NCBI GenBank assembly: GCA_937125455.1
Contig: CAKZLK010000061.1
Span: 51,836-115,835 of the forward strand
Reading direction: 5' to 3'
Origin: an uncultured Aequorivita sp.
Lineage (GTDB): Bacteria; Bacteroidota; Bacteroidia; Flavobacteriales; Flavobacteriaceae
DNA length: 64,000 nucleotides
In this document: in pieces, positions 19,057 to 29,792 of the stretch
Layout: every line of letters begins with the position of its first letter
Numbering within the stretch: position 1 is the stretch's first letter
The notes under the pieces: generated by a model
Seen by the model: only the letters and a program-made list of their open reading frames with translations
Database searches by the model: none
What the model was told of the DNA's origin: nothing
Program-made: the position numbers and the translations under genes

Positions 19057-19207
19057 ATAAAATTTTTTTAGTAATATTTTACTAAATTTTAGTAAAATCG
19101 GTATAGGTTTAAAACCAAATATTTAGGACTTTAGTAAAATCTTTATTAAGAAAAGGCGTAAACCGAAAAGCCATAAAAGAGTAGGTGAAAATTAAAAGTT
19201 TTTAATC

Positions 19208-19390
19208 ATGAATTTATTGAAAAAATTTGAACCAAAGAAAATCGAAAATCTAAACGCAATTCACGGTGGTGGTTGGTATTACACTGGTGGATCAAATAAT
19301 GGCTACAGAGACGATATGAACGTAAATGGAAATTTATTATGTAGCAATGGAGACGGAACCTACTCACCAGCTCCAATTGCAGGAAATTAA
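19208..19390 (+). CDS. RiPP precursor-like peptide with GG-type leader
   Basis: MNLLKKFEPKKIENLNAIHGGGWYYTGG...; lies upstream of ATP-grasp, SPASM and C39-ABC genes. Confidence 0.75.
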   Translation: MNLLKKFEPKKIENLNAIHGGGWYYTGGSNNGYRDDMNVNGNLLCSNGDGTYSPAPIAGN

Positions 19391-19453
19391 ATATTTCGAA
19401 TTTACTTATCTTAAAAAGAGCGTTAATTTTTATCGCTCTTTAATTTTTTTATT

Positions 19454-20278
19454 ATGTCTATATTATCAAGAATATTTTTTATAATCTTAAGTTTCACCTG
19501 TTTCTCTTGTCACAAAAAAATGGATACAGTTGATGTACCCTGGTTTATAAGCCTGGAAGATGGTGAATTGGATAGTTTTAATATATCTGATAGTTTAAAA
19601 AAGTATAGAGATATTAATCCAAATAATCTTATCAACAAAGCACAGTTTCTATCTTACAGATCAAACTTGAATGCCTTTGGTAAAGATTCTATTAATTCAA
19701 GAAAATTTATTGCCCAATCATTTAAAACAGATTCAATAGCTATTTGTAAGAATTTGATTCTTCCAATTAATAATTATTTGATAGAAGATAGACCCGACAG
19801 GGAAAAATCCATACCCCCAATCTTAGATTATAATCTTGATTATATTATTGATCTTATTGATTTATGTGATTGTAGAATACCTAAAAGAATGGATATTAGA
19901 TCAGAAAATAAAAGAAATTTCTATTGGTTGAAATATATTATTCTGAGGGATCAATGGTATCGTGTGCCAGAACGAAAAGAGAATTGGCAGAGCCAAACAA
20001 GGTTAGATATAGAGAATCAAAAATTACTAGACCGCTTATTTCCAAAGAAGAAATATCCAAAAGGTCAATTTTTTAAAGAAGTTTTACAAGTTTTATTACT
20101 TCATTCAAGTGAGCCAGAGTGGACAGAAAACTGGTTAAAAACATATTTAGAAATTTTTAAAGGTGATTCACAAACACTACCCTTTCTTTCACATTTTATG
20201 CAGAGAAGTTATGTTTCGGATGACCTTAATATAATTAAGATTGTAGAAAGTTATAAAAAGAGCAATTTTGAAGAATGA
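19454..20278 (+). CDS. RiPP-cluster-associated protein with lipoprotein-like signal
   Basis: N-terminal MSILSRIFFIILSFTCFSCHKK; within the RiPP operon. Confidence 0.55.
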   Translation: MSILSRIFFIILSFTCFSCHKKMDTVDVPWFISLEDGELDSFNISDSLKKYRDINPNNLINKAQFLSYRSNLNAFGKDSINSRKFIAQSFKTDSIAICKNLILPINNYLIEDRPDREKSIPPILDYNLDYIIDLIDLCDCRIPKRMDIRSENKRNFYWLKYIILRDQWYRVPERKENWQSQTRLDIENQKLLDRLFPKKKYPKGQFFKEVLQVLLLHSSEPEWTENWLKTYLEIFKGDSQTLPFLSHFMQRSYVSDDLNIIKIVESYKKSNFEE

Positions 20279-21212
20279 AAATTTGTTAATTTTATGCACT
20301 AATGATGATCCTTCCGCAAATGAATTATTAATGTGGGCACAAAAGTTCAATTATAATAATATTTTGCGGTTAAATGATGAGGACATCATTACAGATTTAA
20401 AAATAACACTTAACAATAATTCTCAAGAATTTTTTATAAATGGGAATAATATTCTTAATTATAAAAATATTTGGATCAGAAATGGGCAACTTCCTTACAT
20501 AAAAATTAAAAACAATTTAGAAGAATCTGAATTTAAAGTTATAAAGGATTTTATTTTATTTAATTTAGAAAAATTCAAGAACTGCATTGGATCAATCTCG
20601 GAAGATTTAAATCATAATAAATTAATTGATCTTCAATATGCCAAAAAAGTTGGTTTGGATATCCCAGATAATTGGATTATTAATCACAAAAAAGACTTGC
20701 AATGCATTTTTAGTGATATAAATATTGAGGTTTTAATAAAACCTTTAAAAAATTATTATATCGAAAAAGAATTTGAATTTGAATATATATTAGATCTTTT
20801 TGAGTTAGATAAGCTACCGAAATCTCTTGAAAAATCATTTTTTCCTTCTCTTGTTCAGAAAAAGATTCCAAAATTATTTGAAGTAAGAGTTTTTTTTCTC
20901 AAAGATAAATTTTACTCAATAGCTATTTTTTCTCAAAAAAATAAAAAAACTCAATTATCTTTCAAGTTTATTGACAAAAATTTAATGAATAGAATGGTAC
21001 CTTTTAACCTTCCACCATTTCTTAAAACTAAATTAATACAGTTTTTCGAATTAAAAAAAATGAATACAGGTTCGATTGATTTAATTTATAGTACAGATAA
21101 AAAATTTTATTTTTTAGAAGTGAATCCCATTGGCCAATTTAACTGGCTGTCCAAAGTAGCTAATTATCAAATTGAAAAGGAAATATTATCTCATCTAAAT
21201 TATATTAAATGA
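20268..21212 (+). CDS. ATP-grasp peptide maturase, grasp-with-spasm type
   Basis: MvdD/C-like ATP-grasp features (IWIRNGQLPY, IEVLIKPL, MNTGSIDLIYSTDKKFYFLEVNPIGQFNWLS). Confidence 0.75.
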   Translation: MKNENLLILCTNDDPSANELLMWAQKFNYNNILRLNDEDIITDLKITLNNNSQEFFINGNNILNYKNIWIRNGQLPYIKIKNNLEESEFKVIKDFILFNLEKFKNCIGSISEDLNHNKLIDLQYAKKVGLDIPDNWIINHKKDLQCIFSDINIEVLIKPLKNYYIEKEFEFEYILDLFELDKLPKSLEKSFFPSLVQKKIPKLFEVRVFFLKDKFYSIAIFSQKNKKTQLSFKFIDKNLMNRMVPFNLPPFLKTKLIQFFELKKMNTGSIDLIYSTDKKFYFLEVNPIGQFNWLSKVANYQIEKEILSHLNYIK

Positions 21213-21397
21213 ATAAAATGAATAAATCATTACTGTTTCTTAATAGAAAACAAATTGATACAGATGTCAAAGCTAAAATTGATAAAAGGAAAACCGTTTC
21301 AGTAGATGTGTTGCAATCAACTATGGTAGAAGTTTTCGGTATTAATAAGCCAATTTCAAAATGTATAGAATTTAAAATAAAAAGAAATGAATATTGA
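21209..21397 (+). CDS. small peptide in RiPP operon (second precursor or accessory peptide)
   Basis: 62-aa ORF overlapping both neighbours by a few bases. Confidence 0.5.
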   Translation: MNKMNKSLLFLNRKQIDTDVKAKIDKRKTVSVDVLQSTMVEVFGINKPISKCIEFKIKRNEY

Positions 21398-22481
21398 TAA
21401 TCTCTACCCGGTTTTATTTGAATGTTGTAGGATTACAAAAGGTATAAACAAATCAATTATTTGTGATTTACAAAGAAATGAATATTATAATATACCATCA
21501 GATATTGTTGATTTATTAGAAGCATGCAATACTAATTCAGTTTATTCAATTAAGGAGAAATATGATTTTCGCTTTAATGATATAATTGAAGAAAATTTAA
21601 GGTTTTTGGAAGAAAAAGAAATTATTTTTTTTTGTGATTATCCGGAGTGGTTTCCTCAATTATCATTATCATGGGATAATCCTTCTCATTATACAAATGC
21701 TCTCTTAGACTACTCTAATGTATTATCTGAAAATTTGGAGAAAATAATTGATGAGTTGGAAAAGTGCGGATGTCAACATGTTCAAATCCGGTTTTTTGAA
21801 AATGTACTCCCTGAAGAATTAGAAAATTTTTTGAAAAAATTTCACAACAAAAATATTTTATCATTAGAGCTTATTGTAAAATATGTTGACGACTTTCATT
21901 TAGCTTTTTTTAAAAAACTTTTTGACATCCATCCACGAATATTTTCGATTTTAGTTCATTCTTGCCCGAAGTCTGAGCAATTTAACAAAATGAGTTTTGA
22001 AAACGGACCTCTATATTTTTCTGATAAAAGTTTAAATGATGAAACTTGCTGTGGAAATATTTCTGAAAATTATTTTTCTACGAATTCTGATTTTTTTATT
22101 GAATCACAAAATTATAATAATTGTTTAAATAGAAAAATTAGTATAGATCGAAACGGTTTTATTAAAAATTGTCCTAGTATGAAAAAAAGTTTTGGTCATA
22201 TTTTAGATGTTGAATTAAATCAATTAATATTCGATGTAAACTTCACTAAGATTTGGTCTATAAATAAGGATCAAATTTCCATTTGTAAAGATTGTGAATT
22301 CAGATATATCTGCTCAGATTGTAGGGCTTATGTGGAAAACCCACAAGACATTTATTCAAAACCTTTAAAATGCGGTTATAATCCATATACTAACGAGTGG
22401 AATGAATGGAGTAAAAATCCATTAAAAAAGAAAACAATTAATTTTTATGGAATAGAAGGGTTGTTATCTAATGATTATTAA
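21387..22481 (+). CDS. SPASM-domain peptide maturase, grasp-with-spasm type
   Basis: C-terminal Cys cluster CKDCEFRYICSDCRAYVENPQDIYSKPLKCGYNPYTNEW; no N-terminal CxxxCxxC. Confidence 0.75.
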   Translation: MNIDNLYPVLFECCRITKGINKSIICDLQRNEYYNIPSDIVDLLEACNTNSVYSIKEKYDFRFNDIIEENLRFLEEKEIIFFCDYPEWFPQLSLSWDNPSHYTNALLDYSNVLSENLEKIIDELEKCGCQHVQIRFFENVLPEELENFLKKFHNKNILSLELIVKYVDDFHLAFFKKLFDIHPRIFSILVHSCPKSEQFNKMSFENGPLYFSDKSLNDETCCGNISENYFSTNSDFFIESQNYNNCLNRKISIDRNGFIKNCPSMKKSFGHILDVELNQLIFDVNFTKIWSINKDQISICKDCEFRYICSDCRAYVENPQDIYSKPLKCGYNPYTNEWNEWSKNPLKKKTINFYGIEGLLSNDY

Positions 22482-22483
22482 TA

Positions 22484-24673
22484 ATGAATATATTTCCTTA
22501 TTATAAACAACCTGACAGCAAAGACTGTGGGCCAACTTGCTTAAAAATTATTGCCAAATACTATAAAAAAACTATTCCACTTCAAGAGCTCCGGGTAATT
22601 TCAGAAACCCAAAGAAATGGAAGCAGCATGCTAAATCTAAGTGATGCAGCAGAAGAAATAGGTTTTAGAAGCCTGGGCGTAAAAATCAATCTCAAGGATT
22701 TATCTCAAGCCCCCCTTCCCTGTATTCTCCATTGGAATAATAATCACTATGTTGTCCTTTACAAAATAAAAAATGAAAAATATTTTTTAAGTGACCCAGC
22801 TTATGGTTTGGTAAAATACTCACAAGTCGAATTTCTTAAGAATTGGATAGGCAATAATGCCAATCCAGAAACTGAAGAGGGTATTTCACTACTATTGGAG
22901 CCAACTCCGAAATTTTACAGTAATCATTTCGGTTCAGATGAAAAAATTCTTGGTCTAAGGTTCCTTTTTACCTATCTCTTAAAATATAAGTCGTTCATTA
23001 TACAGCTTATTATTGGGTTATTAGCGGCAAGTGTATTACAATTAATTTTTCCGTTTCTTACACAGAGTATTGTTGATGTGGGTATAAAAAATCAGGATCT
23101 CCATTTTATTTACTTGATACTCTTTGCACAAATTTTTCTATTTATAGGTAGAACTTCCATTGAAGTCATTCGAAGTTGGATTTTATTACACCTAAGTACC
23201 CGTATCAACATTTCCCTTATCTCAGATTTTTTCATAAAATTGATGAGCCTACCCATAGCCTTTTTTGATACAAGAATGACAGGCGATATTTTACAGCGTA
23301 TTAATGATCATAGGCGAATAGAACAAATCTTAACAACCTCTTCTTTAAACGTGCTATTTTCATTGGTCAACCTTGGTGTATTTGGTATTGTGCTGGCGTA
23401 TTACAGCTTATCCATTTTTGCTATTTTTCTAATTGGCAGTGTTTTATATTTCTTATGGATAGCCATCTTTTTAAAAAAGAGAAAGGAATTAGATTATAAA
23501 CGCTTTTCTCAGGTTAGTCAGGAACAGAGCAAGGTTATTGAGCTAATTAACGGCATGCAAGAAATAAAACTCCACAACGCAGAAAAGCAAAAGCGTTGGG
23601 GTTGGGAGTTTTTACAGGCACGTCTTTTCAAAATATCCATTGCAGGGCTTGCATTAGAACAGTACCAAAGTGTGGGTTCTGGTTTTATTAATGAGCTTAA
23701 AAATATTTTAATTACGGTACTGTCGGCAAAATTGGTAATAGATGACGAAATCACTTTGGGTATGATGCTGGCAATAAGCTATATTGTTGGTCAGTTAAAC
23801 TCCCCTATTTCGCAACTTATCAATTTTGTACGCGAGGTACAGGATGCCAAAATATCGTTGGACAGGCTGTCGGAAATCCACAATAAAGAGGATGAAGAAA
23901 AGCACGATGGCCAAAATATAACAGATATTCCAAAAAATTCAAATATCAGTCTTTCGGGTGTTTCATTTAGGTATATTGGTTCAGACCTAATGGTTTTAAA
24001 GGATTTGGATTTAGAAATACCTTCTAATAAAGTTACCGCAATTGTTGGTGTGAGTGGCAGTGGCAAGACCACTTTAATGAAGATGTTGCTCAAGTTTTAT
24101 GACCCAATTGATGGAACAATCAAGATAGGCAATTACGATTTAAAAAATATTTCACAAAAAGCGTGGCGCAATGAGTGCGGTGTAGTAATGCAGGAAGGCT
24201 ATATTTTTAACGATACCATCGCCAACAACATTGCCGTAGGCGAAGATTATGTTGACAAAAAAAAACTCGCCCACGCCGTGGACGTTGCCAATATCAAAGA
24301 ATTCATTGAAACCCTGCCCCTATCCTACAACACAAAAATAGGGATGGAAGGAGTAGGACTTAGCACAGGTCAAAAACAACGACTGCTTATTGCAAGGGCA
24401 GTTTATAAAAATCCAAACTTTCTCTTTTTTGATGAAGCCACTAGCGCCTTGGATGCCAACAATGAAAAGACAATCATGGAAAAACTGAATGTTTTCTTTG
24501 AAAACAAAACCGTGGTAGTCATCGCCCACCGTTTAAGCACTGTAAAAAATGCCCATCAAATCGTAGTCTTGGACAAGGGAAAAATAATTGAAAAGGGTAC
24601 ACACGCGGCCTTGGTAAAACAAAAAGGAGAATATTTTCACTTAGTAAAAAACCAACTGGAACTAGGAAATTAA
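22484..24673 (+). CDS. C39 peptidase-containing bacteriocin ABC transporter
   Basis: C39 motif QPDSKDCGPTCLKIIAKYY; Walker A VGVSGSGKTTL; signature GLSTGQKQRLLIARA. Confidence 0.93.
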   Translation: MNIFPYYKQPDSKDCGPTCLKIIAKYYKKTIPLQELRVISETQRNGSSMLNLSDAAEEIGFRSLGVKINLKDLSQAPLPCILHWNNNHYVVLYKIKNEKYFLSDPAYGLVKYSQVEFLKNWIGNNANPETEEGISLLLEPTPKFYSNHFGSDEKILGLRFLFTYLLKYKSFIIQLIIGLLAASVLQLIFPFLTQSIVDVGIKNQDLHFIYLILFAQIFLFIGRTSIEVIRSWILLHLSTRINISLISDFFIKLMSLPIAFFDTRMTGDILQRINDHRRIEQILTTSSLNVLFSLVNLGVFGIVLAYYSLSIFAIFLIGSVLYFLWIAIFLKKRKELDYKRFSQVSQEQSKVIELINGMQEIKLHNAEKQKRWGWEFLQARLFKISIAGLALEQYQSVGSGFINELKNILITVLSAKLVIDDEITLGMMLAISYIVGQLNSPISQLINFVREVQDAKISLDRLSEIHNKEDEEKHDGQNITDIPKNSNISLSGVSFRYIGSDLMVLKDLDLEIPSNKVTAIVGVSGSGKTTLMKMLLKFYDPIDGTIKIGNYDLKNISQKAWRNECGVVMQEGYIFNDTIANNIAVGEDYVDKKKLAHAVDVANIKEFIETLPLSYNTKIGMEGVGLSTGQKQRLLIARAVYKNPNFLFFDEATSALDANNEKTIMEKLNVFFENKTVVVIAHRLSTVKNAHQIVVLDKGKIIEKGTHAALVKQKGEYFHLVKNQLELGN

Positions 24674-24680
24674 GTTTAAA

Positions 24681-25973
24681 ATGTCAGAAACATTAGATAA
24701 AATAGAACTCCGTAGCGAAGAAGTACAGGAAATCTTGACCAAAGTACCCCATTGGATGATACGTTGGGGCAACGTTCTGTTTCTTTCGCTGATTGTTCTA
24801 TTGCTCATTATGAGTTGGTTTATAAAATATCCAGATATAATTTCCTCAAAAGCAATTATTACCACACAAATACCCCCACAAAAAGAGTATGCTAAAATAA
24901 CGGGTAAATTGTCAAAAATTCTGATCAAGGATCATGAAGCTGTAACTAAGGACGAACCGTTAGCAATACTTGAAAATACAGCCACATATCAAGATGTACT
25001 GCTATTGCAATCAATTATCGACACCATAAAAATTAATAACAAATCATTTGATTTTCCCATTGAAAATATACCAGTCCTTTTTTTGGGAGAAGTAGATTCA
25101 GATTATGCACTTTTTGAGAACAGCTTTCTTCAATATGCACTCAATAAAGATTTAAAGCCGTTTTCAAATGAGGCAATGGCAAACAGGTTTTCATTATCAG
25201 AACTAAATACACGGCTTGCTAATATGAAATCCCAAAAAGATTTAAACCAAGCTGAACTCGCTTTTAAGAAAAAAGATTTGGAACGCAACCAAACCCTTTA
25301 TGATAAAGGCGTTATTTCTGCAATGGAATTTGAAAGCAAACAACTTGACTATTTACAGGCAGAACGTAGTTATACGAATATGACAGCTTCCGTTTCCCAA
25401 TTACGTGAGGCTATAAGCAATGCCAACAGCACTTCAAGAAATACAGAAATTAACAAAACAAAAGAGAACATTACTTTATTGAAAACCGTAATACAGTCTT
25501 TTAACCAACTCAAAACAAGTATAAAAGATTGGGAATTGCGTTATTTATTAGAGAGCGATATGGATGGCAAAGTGTCTTTTCAAAAACCGTGGACAGAGAA
25601 CCAAACCGTAAATCAGGGAGATTTAGTGTTTACAATAATCCCAACAGAAACTTCTCATTATGTAGCAAGGTTAACAACTCCTGCGCAAAATTCAGGTAAA
25701 ATAAAAGTAGGTCAAAAAGTAAATATTAAACTGGACAACTACCCTGATACGGAATTTGGAATGTTAACAGGGACAGTAAAGAATATTTCTCTTATTCCTG
25801 ATAGTGAGGGCTTTTACCGTGTGGATGTAGATTTACCATCAAGATTAGTAACATCCTATAATAAAGAAATAACATTTAAACAGGAAATGGGTGGCACCGC
25901 AGAAATTATTACAGAGGATTTAAGGCTACTTGAACGCTTTTTCTACCAATTTAAGGATGTTCTTTCAAGGTAA
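24681..25973 (+). CDS. HlyD-family secretion periplasmic adaptor
   Basis: Single N-terminal TM, coiled-coil and lipoyl-like segments; downstream of C39 ABC transporter. Confidence 0.85.
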   Translation: MSETLDKIELRSEEVQEILTKVPHWMIRWGNVLFLSLIVLLLIMSWFIKYPDIISSKAIITTQIPPQKEYAKITGKLSKILIKDHEAVTKDEPLAILENTATYQDVLLLQSIIDTIKINNKSFDFPIENIPVLFLGEVDSDYALFENSFLQYALNKDLKPFSNEAMANRFSLSELNTRLANMKSQKDLNQAELAFKKKDLERNQTLYDKGVISAMEFESKQLDYLQAERSYTNMTASVSQLREAISNANSTSRNTEINKTKENITLLKTVIQSFNQLKTSIKDWELRYLLESDMDGKVSFQKPWTENQTVNQGDLVFTIIPTETSHYVARLTTPAQNSGKIKVGQKVNIKLDNYPDTEFGMLTGTVKNISLIPDSEGFYRVDVDLPSRLVTSYNKEITFKQEMGGTAEIITEDLRLLERFFYQFKDVLSR

Positions 25974-26213
25974 TTCCCGCAATATAAATTATAGATAATT
26001 CACTTAAAAGTATTGATCTTAATGTCACATCCTAAAATAAACTTATTAAAAAAAATTAAAGAAATATTCTGCAAGTAAAGGTTTCTTTTCTCCAAAACAA
26101 AGATGCATAGCTCTTGACAATATATTTATCCAAATGTCGAACACTTTCAGGCTGAATTTCTTTGCTCTTAGATTGTGTTTCGTATCTTTAAGAATGAGAC
26201 TTTCAATTGGAAA

Positions 26214-29168
26214 TTATTCCTCATTTTCATGAAAAAGCTTTTCCATATCCCTTTTAAGTAATTTATACACCCAATTTCTAAGGACACAAAACTCATCAAT
26301 TTTTGGAGTTCTAATTCTATCTATGGTCTGGACAGGAAAATGAATAAAGTCTTGTATATGAAGAATAACGTCAAGTGAGAGTGATCTTAAACTCAAAACC
26401 TCACCTTTTTCAAATGCCTTTCCGGATTCATCAATATTTCTAAAATGAATTTCAAATTTACCAGTTTGAGATGCCCTATAACCAAAACTCCCCCACTTAA
26501 GTACATCTGAATCCTTCATGTAAAAAAAGTACTCATGTGGAAGTGTTTTATAAAAAGAAAAATCATCTTTAAGAGTTGGAAAACATTCTTCAACAAATTC
26601 TTTGTAGCACAACTCTAAATGCTTAAAAAATTCGGTAATATATAAAATTGCTTGTTTTTTAGTGTATTGAGCAATCCTAACGTAATGAATATTTTCTTTG
26701 CGATTTTGCTCGTAAAACTCTTTGGCTTCTATTATCGATTTATCGGGATATGGTAGATAATGCTCTTCAATACTATTATAACCTTTATGAATTAATATGT
26801 CTACAACCTTCGATAATTCTTCAAGAGGGGGGACATCTCCAATTCCATTATATTTTGGTATCTCAACATTATCTCTAATCGTATTTTCAACCAACTCTTG
26901 TATGAGGTTTCGTTCTATTCCTTTTCTTTTATAATATTCTGTAATTCTATACTTTTTTATTCTCTCTCTTAAGTTTTGCAAGTCTAATGGATAAATTAAG
27001 TGAAATCTAGGGAGGTAGTAGTCTTCAATGAGAAAATCATAATCTAGTTTTTTATAATAATAATAGACGATTAAAGACACTTTCTCCATAAGGAGGATAT
27101 CAGAATCATAAGCACTGATTCTACCCTTTTCAATTATTTCTTCAAGCTGCTTAATAATATCCTTTTTAATAACCTTGTCCTGATCTTGAACGAGCATGGA
27201 AGTATTACTTCCATATATTGTGTCAACTCCAATTTGAAATATACGACTCTCGTGGTAACGACCAGAAAACTCTAAACTTTCATACAGAATTATATTAGAT
27301 GAATTTGATTTCAATGGAAATAGTGCATAGCCGTCTTTCTTTAAAACATTAATTGGCAATACTATTCCTATTTCACCTTCAGTTTTAGGAATGAACTTAT
27401 TTTTAAAAGAACTAAAGTTATTATCTAAATAAGAATTATAACCGATCACGTAATTTAAGGCTTTATCCTTTTTGAACTTTATTAATGTATTTTGATGTGA
27501 AGTACTTGCATTTTCGATATAAAAAGCAATAGCACTCTGACCAATATAGTTTTGATAAAAACCTTCCAGTACATTATAAAATTCATTATCGCTTAATTTA
27601 TCTAGTTTGTAGGTATTAAAGCATATTATATAATCCCGGATTTTAGAATAGTAGAAGGAAATATTGTACGAATCTTCCTTATTGGATTTAATGAGTATAT
27701 TTCTATCAAATAAATCTTCTGGTAAATGTTCATCAATTGAAAAATTTAATTTTTCAAGCAAATCCTCCACATCAACACCCTCCTTTTTAAAAACTTCTAA
27801 AGAACTATACTTCCTATTTATAATAACTTGACCGATTTTCGATAGGATTCTCAAGCCAAATTGAGCGCCAATATTTGTTTTTTCAAGAGATTGTTTAATA
27901 TATTTCCTAATTAGCTCTTTATCATCTATTGTTTGTGGTATTTTTTTATGACTATATACTTCACTGAATATTCTTAAAAAAAAACCATTTCGAAGTTCAT
28001 TAAGTAATTGATCAGAAATTTCACCTTTAAAATCAAAAGTGCGTTTGTACAAAGGAATTATACTTTTTAGTTCTTCACTAGTAAAATCCTCGAGTAAAAA
28101 TCCAGGGCAATTATCAACGCTTGAGGTTAACAAGTGAGATTTATCCAACTCTTCGAATAAATGATTTTTAGTGTCATTAATCTTTAAAAAGTTTTTCCAA
28201 ATATTCGATTTGCAACTAAGACAAATCTTGACCTTATCTAAATTTCTTATTTTAAGAGCGATTTCACTTAATTCAAGAGAAATATTTGAATCAACACTTT
28301 CGTCTATTGCATCAATAAATATTAGAACATTTTTATTTAAAAATCTTCCTAGTTCATCAAGCTTTTTTAAAACTCCATCACTTTCGCTAATACTGGAAAA
28401 AAACCAATTTAGGTCTTGGGCTATATGATCTAAAGGTGATTTATTGATTATAGCGGCATTGTAAAAGAATACAAATTTATCTTCTAAGCTTTGGAGTGCT
28501 AATGAGCACATAGCACTTGTCTTGCCAACTCCAGCAGATCCAACTATACCAAAAATAGATGAATCTGAATGGATAAAATCATTAAAAGCATACTGAAGAT
28601 CTTTTCTTTGAACATAAAGTTCTTTCACAAATTTTGAATAAGGATTATCTATATTGCCAATAATAGGTCCCATCCTATCTCGAACTTGATCTTCACAAAA
28701 TCGCTTCAAATTTTCAGGAGAAAAGGAAACAAAATTTTTGAGTGCCTCATACCTAATTCGTAGGTCAATGTCGGCCGAAAGAGTACAATCATTTTGCCAA
28801 AAGGAGGATTGTTCAGAAAGCTTTGTTCCTGTTAATTCTTTTCTTGATATTGAATCAAAAATCTTTGTTGTTTTTCCATTTGTTACTACTGTGAAAGGCG
28901 CAATATCTTCTAGCAACCGGGCGTATGAAATCCCTTGGTCTATATCATCTTGAGTAATTGATATTGAATTATTTTTTAATTCTATTATGAACAGATTTTT
29001 TCCATTTCTTTTACAAAGAATATCTGATCTGCCGTTAATAATATGTTTGGTCTTCCCAAGTCTAATAGAGAAAGATGTTTCTAATGAAATCTCGGAAATA
29101 TCAAATCCTAAATCTTTTAGATAAGGTAACAATATTTTACCTCTTATCTCTTCTTCGTTTATTAGCAT
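26214..29168 (-). CDS. STAND-type NTPase with N-terminal HsdR_N-like PD-(D/E)XK domain (Avs-like architecture)
   Basis: NGRSDILCKRNGKNLFIIELKN; Walker A GIVGSAGVGKTSAM; Walker B VLIFIDAIDES. Confidence 0.7.
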   Translation of the reverse strand: MLINEEEIRGKILLPYLKDLGFDISEISLETSFSIRLGKTKHIINGRSDILCKRNGKNLFIIELKNNSISITQDDIDQGISYARLLEDIAPFTVVTNGKTTKIFDSISRKELTGTKLSEQSSFWQNDCTLSADIDLRIRYEALKNFVSFSPENLKRFCEDQVRDRMGPIIGNIDNPYSKFVKELYVQRKDLQYAFNDFIHSDSSIFGIVGSAGVGKTSAMCSLALQSLEDKFVFFYNAAIINKSPLDHIAQDLNWFFSSISESDGVLKKLDELGRFLNKNVLIFIDAIDESVDSNISLELSEIALKIRNLDKVKICLSCKSNIWKNFLKINDTKNHLFEELDKSHLLTSSVDNCPGFLLEDFTSEELKSIIPLYKRTFDFKGEISDQLLNELRNGFFLRIFSEVYSHKKIPQTIDDKELIRKYIKQSLEKTNIGAQFGLRILSKIGQVIINRKYSSLEVFKKEGVDVEDLLEKLNFSIDEHLPEDLFDRNILIKSNKEDSYNISFYYSKIRDYIICFNTYKLDKLSDNEFYNVLEGFYQNYIGQSAIAFYIENASTSHQNTLIKFKKDKALNYVIGYNSYLDNNFSSFKNKFIPKTEGEIGIVLPINVLKKDGYALFPLKSNSSNIILYESLEFSGRYHESRIFQIGVDTIYGSNTSMLVQDQDKVIKKDIIKQLEEIIEKGRISAYDSDILLMEKVSLIVYYYYKKLDYDFLIEDYYLPRFHLIYPLDLQNLRERIKKYRITEYYKRKGIERNLIQELVENTIRDNVEIPKYNGIGDVPPLEELSKVVDILIHKGYNSIEEHYLPYPDKSIIEAKEFYEQNRKENIHYVRIAQYTKKQAILYITEFFKHLELCYKEFVEECFPTLKDDFSFYKTLPHEYFFYMKDSDVLKWGSFGYRASQTGKFEIHFRNIDESGKAFEKGEVLSLRSLSLDVILHIQDFIHFPVQTIDRIRTPKIDEFCVLRNWVYKLLKRDMEKLFHENEE

Positions 29169-29318
29169 TGGTTATAGCTTGAATTGTCATTGTTAATTTA
29201 AAGAACAGCTAATAGGAATTCATTGGAGTATAAATAAATTGGAGAAATAATTTTATACTTTTATAAAGCTGTAATCCTATCTTTGGGTATTTTATTCTCC
29301 TGTATTTAATATATTACT

Positions 29319-29792
29319 TTATTCATCTGACAACAATTTAATAATTGCGAGAGCAGCAATTCCACCTAATATCCATCCCATAGCACTGTTATTTTCAGAG
29401 TTTCTTTTTGAGTTTCTGATTGTTGCTTTAATCTGTTCAATTTGTTGGTTTGGATAGTGGCGATTAAACCTCACAACATTTGGATGACTCATTAATTCCG
29501 GTGCAATATTTACAGAATCCTCTAGAAGTAGCAAACTTGGAATTTTATAATTTAAAGCAACTTTCCATTCGTTAAATACATTTTGGTTTCTATCTCCATA
29601 TTGAGTTATTAATCCTATAAATAAAGAAGATTTTATAATATTACTATGTGTAGCCCTTTGAACTAAATAACTATAATCATCATAACTCGAGTTAATTGAA
29701 TAGCCTTCATCTCTCAATAAATTTGAAAGTAATGTAAGAACAAATTGCTCGTTATCTTTTAGTGCATATGATATGAAAGCTATTTTTATCAT
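29319..29792 (-). CDS. TIR-like domain protein with C-terminal TM segment
   Basis: KIAFISYALKDNEQFVLTLLSNLLRDEGYSI...SLFIGLITQ...NEWKVALNYKIPSLLLLE; C-terminal MGWILGGIAALAIIKLL. Confidence 0.5.
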   Translation of the reverse strand: MIKIAFISYALKDNEQFVLTLLSNLLRDEGYSINSSYDDYSYLVQRATHSNIIKSSLFIGLITQYGDRNQNVFNEWKVALNYKIPSLLLLEDSVNIAPELMSHPNVVRFNRHYPNQQIEQIKATIRNSKRNSENNSAMGWILGGIAALAIIKLLSDE

